Assembly (NCBI GenBank): GCA_023664325.1
Contig: JAMPFS010000074.1
Location: 1-11,283 of the forward strand
Length of the DNA: 11,283 nucleotides
Reading direction: 5' to 3'
From: Clostridium sp.
GTDB taxonomy: Bacteria; Bacillota; Clostridia; Lachnospirales; Lachnospiraceae
The position numbers were made by a program, and so were the translations under genes. The notes under the pieces were generated by a model that saw only the letters and a list, made by a program, of their open reading frames with translations, was not told the DNA's origin and made no database searches. This document shows, piece after piece, positions 10,945 through 11,283 of this stretch (its first letter is position 1; each line of letters opens with the position of its first letter).

Positions 10945-11172
10945 TCATTTAATCCCTAGACTTAATAAATCAGAATACTTCTTATAATCCTGTTTCAAAT
11001 TAGAAATAAATATCACAGCTGCCAGAAAAAGCATCTGATACTTCTCCATTAACATTTTTACAGAATATTCTTTGTAAAATAAGTCATGTTCCGGCTACTT
11101 AACATTCATATACCGTTCAAAATATTCTCTACAATCATCATCCATATTCTCGAAATCAATTGTATCTAGCAC
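10945..11172 (-). pseudogene. Gene remnant with in-frame amber stop
   Basis: Read on the minus strand from 11172, one frame encodes 25 residues (VLDTIDFENMDDD...ERYMNVK), a TAG at 11095-11097, then a further 49 residues containing MEKYQMLFLAAVIF and ending SDLLSLGIK at a TGA (10945-10947). Both halves are amphipathic and look protein-like, and they share a frame, which suggests the 3' end of a decayed gene. The frame closes upstream at a TAA (11182-11184). I do not recognise the family. A short ORF from the internal ATG at about 11054 could alternatively be a 36-residue peptide. Confidence 0.3.
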
Positions 11173-11201
11173 ATAAGTGAATTAGTAACTCACACCACAC
11201 T

Positions 11202-11271
11202 GGACAGGCGGCTCCGCCGCAACAGAATAATGAAGCTCCCCGGGGCAAGCCCTCAAGTTCCATCACTGTCC
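11202..11271. repeat. GC-rich palindrome cluster at the window edge
   Basis: GGACAG (11202-11207) and CTGTCC (11266-11271) form an outer inverted pair. Inside are a GCGGC-TCC-GCCGC hairpin (11208-11220), a CCCCGGGG palindrome (11238-11245) and GGGC-AA-GCCC (11243-11252). This GC-rich block stands out from AT-rich surroundings and may be the end of a mobile element cut off by the window, or a structured RNA. No gene is seen between 11185 and 11283. Confidence 0.35.
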
Positions 11272-11283
11272 TCGAAATTCTAA

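Noticed and set aside
1..11283. tRNA, rRNA and known riboswitch signatures.
   Set aside because: None recognised by eye on either strand; spacers hold simple hairpins only.

Overview
The window looks like chromosomal DNA of a low-to-moderate GC Gram-positive anaerobe, most likely a Clostridia/Lachnospiraceae-type Firmicute. This is inferred from strong AGGAGG-type ribosome binding sites, AT-rich spacers, a PASTA-domain Ser/Thr kinase, WXG100 proteins and small lysine/tyrosine-rich exported proteins. All ten convincing genes lie on the minus strand, so the transcriptional order runs from high to low coordinates.

Right end (10736-11283): no intact gene. It holds a short gene remnant with an in-frame amber stop, GC-rich palindromes, an intrinsic-terminator-like hairpin and a pair of 18-bp direct repeats with a 21-bp period just upstream of the first operon.

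Type VII secretion substrate region (8104-10735): two small WXG100-like helical-hairpin proteins sit directly upstream of a 416-residue protein. That protein combines WXG-like helical modules with a C-terminal papain/C39-like cysteine peptidase domain (Cys263, His362, Asp380). The order resembles the partner-partner-effector arrangement of T7SSb (LXG-type) effectors. A second, tight WXG100 pair follows. No EssC/EccC ATPase or other secretion machinery is present in the window, and no gene that looks like an immunity protein.

Signalling region (1716-7932): a 992-residue PASTA kinase, a PP2C-family phosphatase and a second, paralogous 797-residue kinase are closely spaced. The two kinase domains are clearly related, but their linkers and ectodomains are not. 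The first has about 235 residues of a 16-residue charged repeat (a predicted single alpha-helix) before the membrane and four PASTA domains outside. The second has an acidic ectodomain with 13 cysteines and no PASTA domain. A short Thr-Met motif is the only obvious conserved feature in the two linkers, and it fits the pattern read by FHA domains.

Left end (1-1703): two related signal-peptide proteins, one with an EF-hand-like loop, are separated by a strongly palindromic element of about 207 bp between 15-bp direct repeats. A 20-bp-stem hairpin follows the last gene.

Working model (inference): the kinases and phosphatase set the phosphothreonine state of a T7SSb-type apparatus or its FHA-domain parts encoded elsewhere, while the right half encodes its exported substrates and a candidate protease effector.
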